Source: Candidula unifasciata
Lineage: Eukaryota; Mollusca; Gastropoda; Stylommatophora; Geomitridae
Assembly: GCA_905116865.2 (NCBI GenBank)
Contig: CAJHNH020000218.1
Coordinates: 167,501-231,500, forward strand
DNA length: 64,000 nucleotides
Reading direction: 5' to 3'
Below the pieces are notes generated by a model. That model saw only the letters and a list, made by a program, of their open reading frames with translations. It was not told the DNA's origin and did not search any database. The position numbers and the translations under genes are program-made. Below are positions 62,440 to 64,000 of this stretch, piece by piece. Within the stretch, counting starts at the first letter, position 1. Each line of letters starts with the position of its first letter.

Positions 62440-62658
62440 CTATATTTCTAAACTAATCTCTATTCAGTAGGTGATGTGGTCAATCCCACTCAACCCACCT
62501 TTACTTCCCAGGACATTACCATAGTATCCATTTATGGCTGGATCGACCAGGTGGGTAAGGTCATTGTTGAAAAGAATCAGGTTCAATGCGGATTCGAACC
62601 CACAATTTTGGACCTGATAGTAAGCGTCTAGTCGCTACACCATGGCAGCACCCAATTT
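62440..62658 (-). mobile_element. SINE, family A (truncated tail)
   Basis: Reverse copy: ACTTCCCAGGACATTACC, GGCTGGATCGACCAGG and GCGGATTCGAACCCACAATT. Confidence 0.8.
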
Positions 62659-62729
62659 TGTTATACACAAATCAAAAATGCCACTCATGAAGCAATATCC
62701 AAATATCCATTATTCATCTACGATCTGAC

Positions 62730-63297
62730 AAAGTTGTAACGCCACCCGGTCAGCAGATGATAAGTAACCTGCTAGTTCGTTTAGCTAGTGAGAGTTGTGC
62801 AGTTACTGTGCAGCATGGACAATGAGCAAACATTAAATTACGTTTTAAACTCAGAAAAGTGCTCCTGAGACAGCTGAACTGATTAGACAAGTTTCAACGG
62901 GTCAATGTTTACACAATTCTACATCAAATTCATCCACCAACATAATCACAGTCAGACGTCAATCTTCTTGTTTATCATTACGATCAGAAATTGGACATAA
63001 CAGGATAGCTTCAATCTTTTCCACACCAGTTTTGAATCATGAACACCACATGAGTGTATGTGTGTGTGTGTGTATGTATATATGTGTATATACACACACA
63101 CACATACACACACAATGAGAGATAGTTATCCATAAATTTATCTCATCAATTCAACTGTCTCAGTAGCACTTTTTCAATTTTAACACGTAACTTAATGTTT
63201 GCTCATTGCTCCTTGCAGCATACATAACAAAGCAACTCTCATTAGCTGAACAAAATGGTGGGTTATGTGTCGTCTGCTGACCATAAAGCCTTGCAAC
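62730..63297. mobile_element. Foldback element with about 150-bp inverted arms
   Basis: Left arm 62738-62890 (GGTCAGCAGATGATAAGTAA, AATGAGCAAACATTAAATTA, GCTCCTGAGACAGCTGAACT) pairs imperfectly with right arm 63145-63290 (AACTGTCTCAGTAGCACTTT, TAATGTTTGCTCATTG, GTCGTCTGCTGACC). The centre contains a TG/CA microsatellite (63058-63115). No ORF. Confidence 0.78.
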
Positions 63298-63299
63298 TG

Positions 63300-64000
63300 G
63301 CCAAATCAGAAACAAATGGTGGCTGTCTGGATAACATGCTTTGCTTCATGGATGGTATTTTTGTCTAGGTCATAATAAAATCAGTTTTGTTATTTAATTA
63401 CAGGACTGTGTAAAACTGTCAAGAAAAGAAACCAAGCCTAATGGCCAGCTTCTATCCTTATGCTAATAGTCAATCAATCAGGTGCCATCACCAAAAAGAA
63501 GGTTGGCCACAATGGATATCCAACACTCTCTCTTGCCTTGGTTGTAGACTCTCTCAGATAGCTGTTCATTCATTTCTTAAAGCTATCCTCCTATTCAACA
63601 CTGCTTACCTGCCTACAACCTTTAATGGTTTTTTATTAGTGTTACACCTTTAAATATGGCCAAAATATTTTACTTGTCTCTTTATCTGATTACTTTCTAC
63701 AGCTCACTTGTCATTCCTGGTCCTCCCAAAACATTTGTACTGGATAGTTCTTTACATGAAGTAGTAGTACTTCTTCTTCTTATTCATCTGAAGATGTAAA
63801 TGTATTGTGCCCATTTACAACATTACCTTGATAATACTTCTGAAATAATTTCTCATATATCTATACCTATAATCCTCATACACCTCTGACTGTTACCCTC
63901 ATATACTTCTACAAATATTTCTAATAAATCTATAACTATGATCCTCATACACATTACCCTCATTTATTTCTACAAATATTTCTCCTAAATCTATACCTAT
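63300..64000. other. Unassigned AT-rich DNA, weak tandem repeat at the right edge
   Basis: 63825-64000 repeats CTTCTACAAATATTTCT, AATCTATACCTAT and CCTCATACAC in a loose unit of about 65 bp. No gene was seen. Confidence 0.55.

Overview
This is a non-coding-rich stretch of an animal nuclear genome, not a bacterial or viral one. It has spliced exons with GT/AG borders, many tRNA-headed SINEs, 5'-truncated LINEs with (TGATGA)n tails, Penelope-like, hAT-like and Tc1/mariner-like DNA, and a heavy load of micro- and minisatellites. The repeat types and the two gene families suggest a lophotrochozoan, most likely a gastropod mollusc. A SPIN-like hAT miniature element near the left edge fits a freshwater pulmonate snail, because SPIN-group hATs are known from a pond snail. 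The species is an inference. Most long open frames are repeat translations and are not annotated as genes.

Two protein-coding genes can be assembled from exons whose splice phases agree. (1) Minus strand, 16718 down to 8765: a secreted C-type-lectin-like protein of five predicted coding exons and about 216 residues (signal peptide, short linker exon, two exons making one C-type lectin-like domain, then a Cys-rich PAN/apple-like exon). (2) Plus strand, 38006 to 44204: a three-exon, 153-residue Ly6/uPAR-type protein (signal peptide, ten-cysteine three-finger domain, C-terminal hydrophobic GPI-anchor-like tail). Both would act at or outside the cell surface. Nothing in the sequence links them functionally.

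Layout. 1-8.75 kb: ATCT microsatellite, SPIN-like element, SINEs, LINE ends and two TTC/GAA arrays, each attached to the tail end of a dispersed retroposon. 8.76-16.7 kb: the lectin gene, with a minisatellite, a hAT-like foldback element and SINEs in its introns. 16.7-32 kb: repeats only (minisatellites, several SINE families, LINE ends). 32.2-35.2 kb: a degenerate Tc1/mariner transposase split by nested insertions, including a 1.1-kb LINE reverse-transcriptase fragment. 35-38 kb: repeats. 38-44.2 kb: the Ly6 gene. Its 5-kb first intron holds LINE and SINE pieces, a tandem array, a Penelope-like GIY-YIG unit between perfect 108-bp inverted repeats with hammerhead-like cores, and a 94-bp MITE. 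Its second intron is mostly ATCT and AT microsatellite. 45.5-45.9 kb: a complete palindromic MITE with an 8-bp target duplication. 49.6-57.5 kb: five satellite arrays, the last three sharing sequence. 57.5-64 kb: MITE, SINE and LINE debris and a long foldback. No CRISPR array, rRNA, convincing functional tRNA gene or viral gene was seen.
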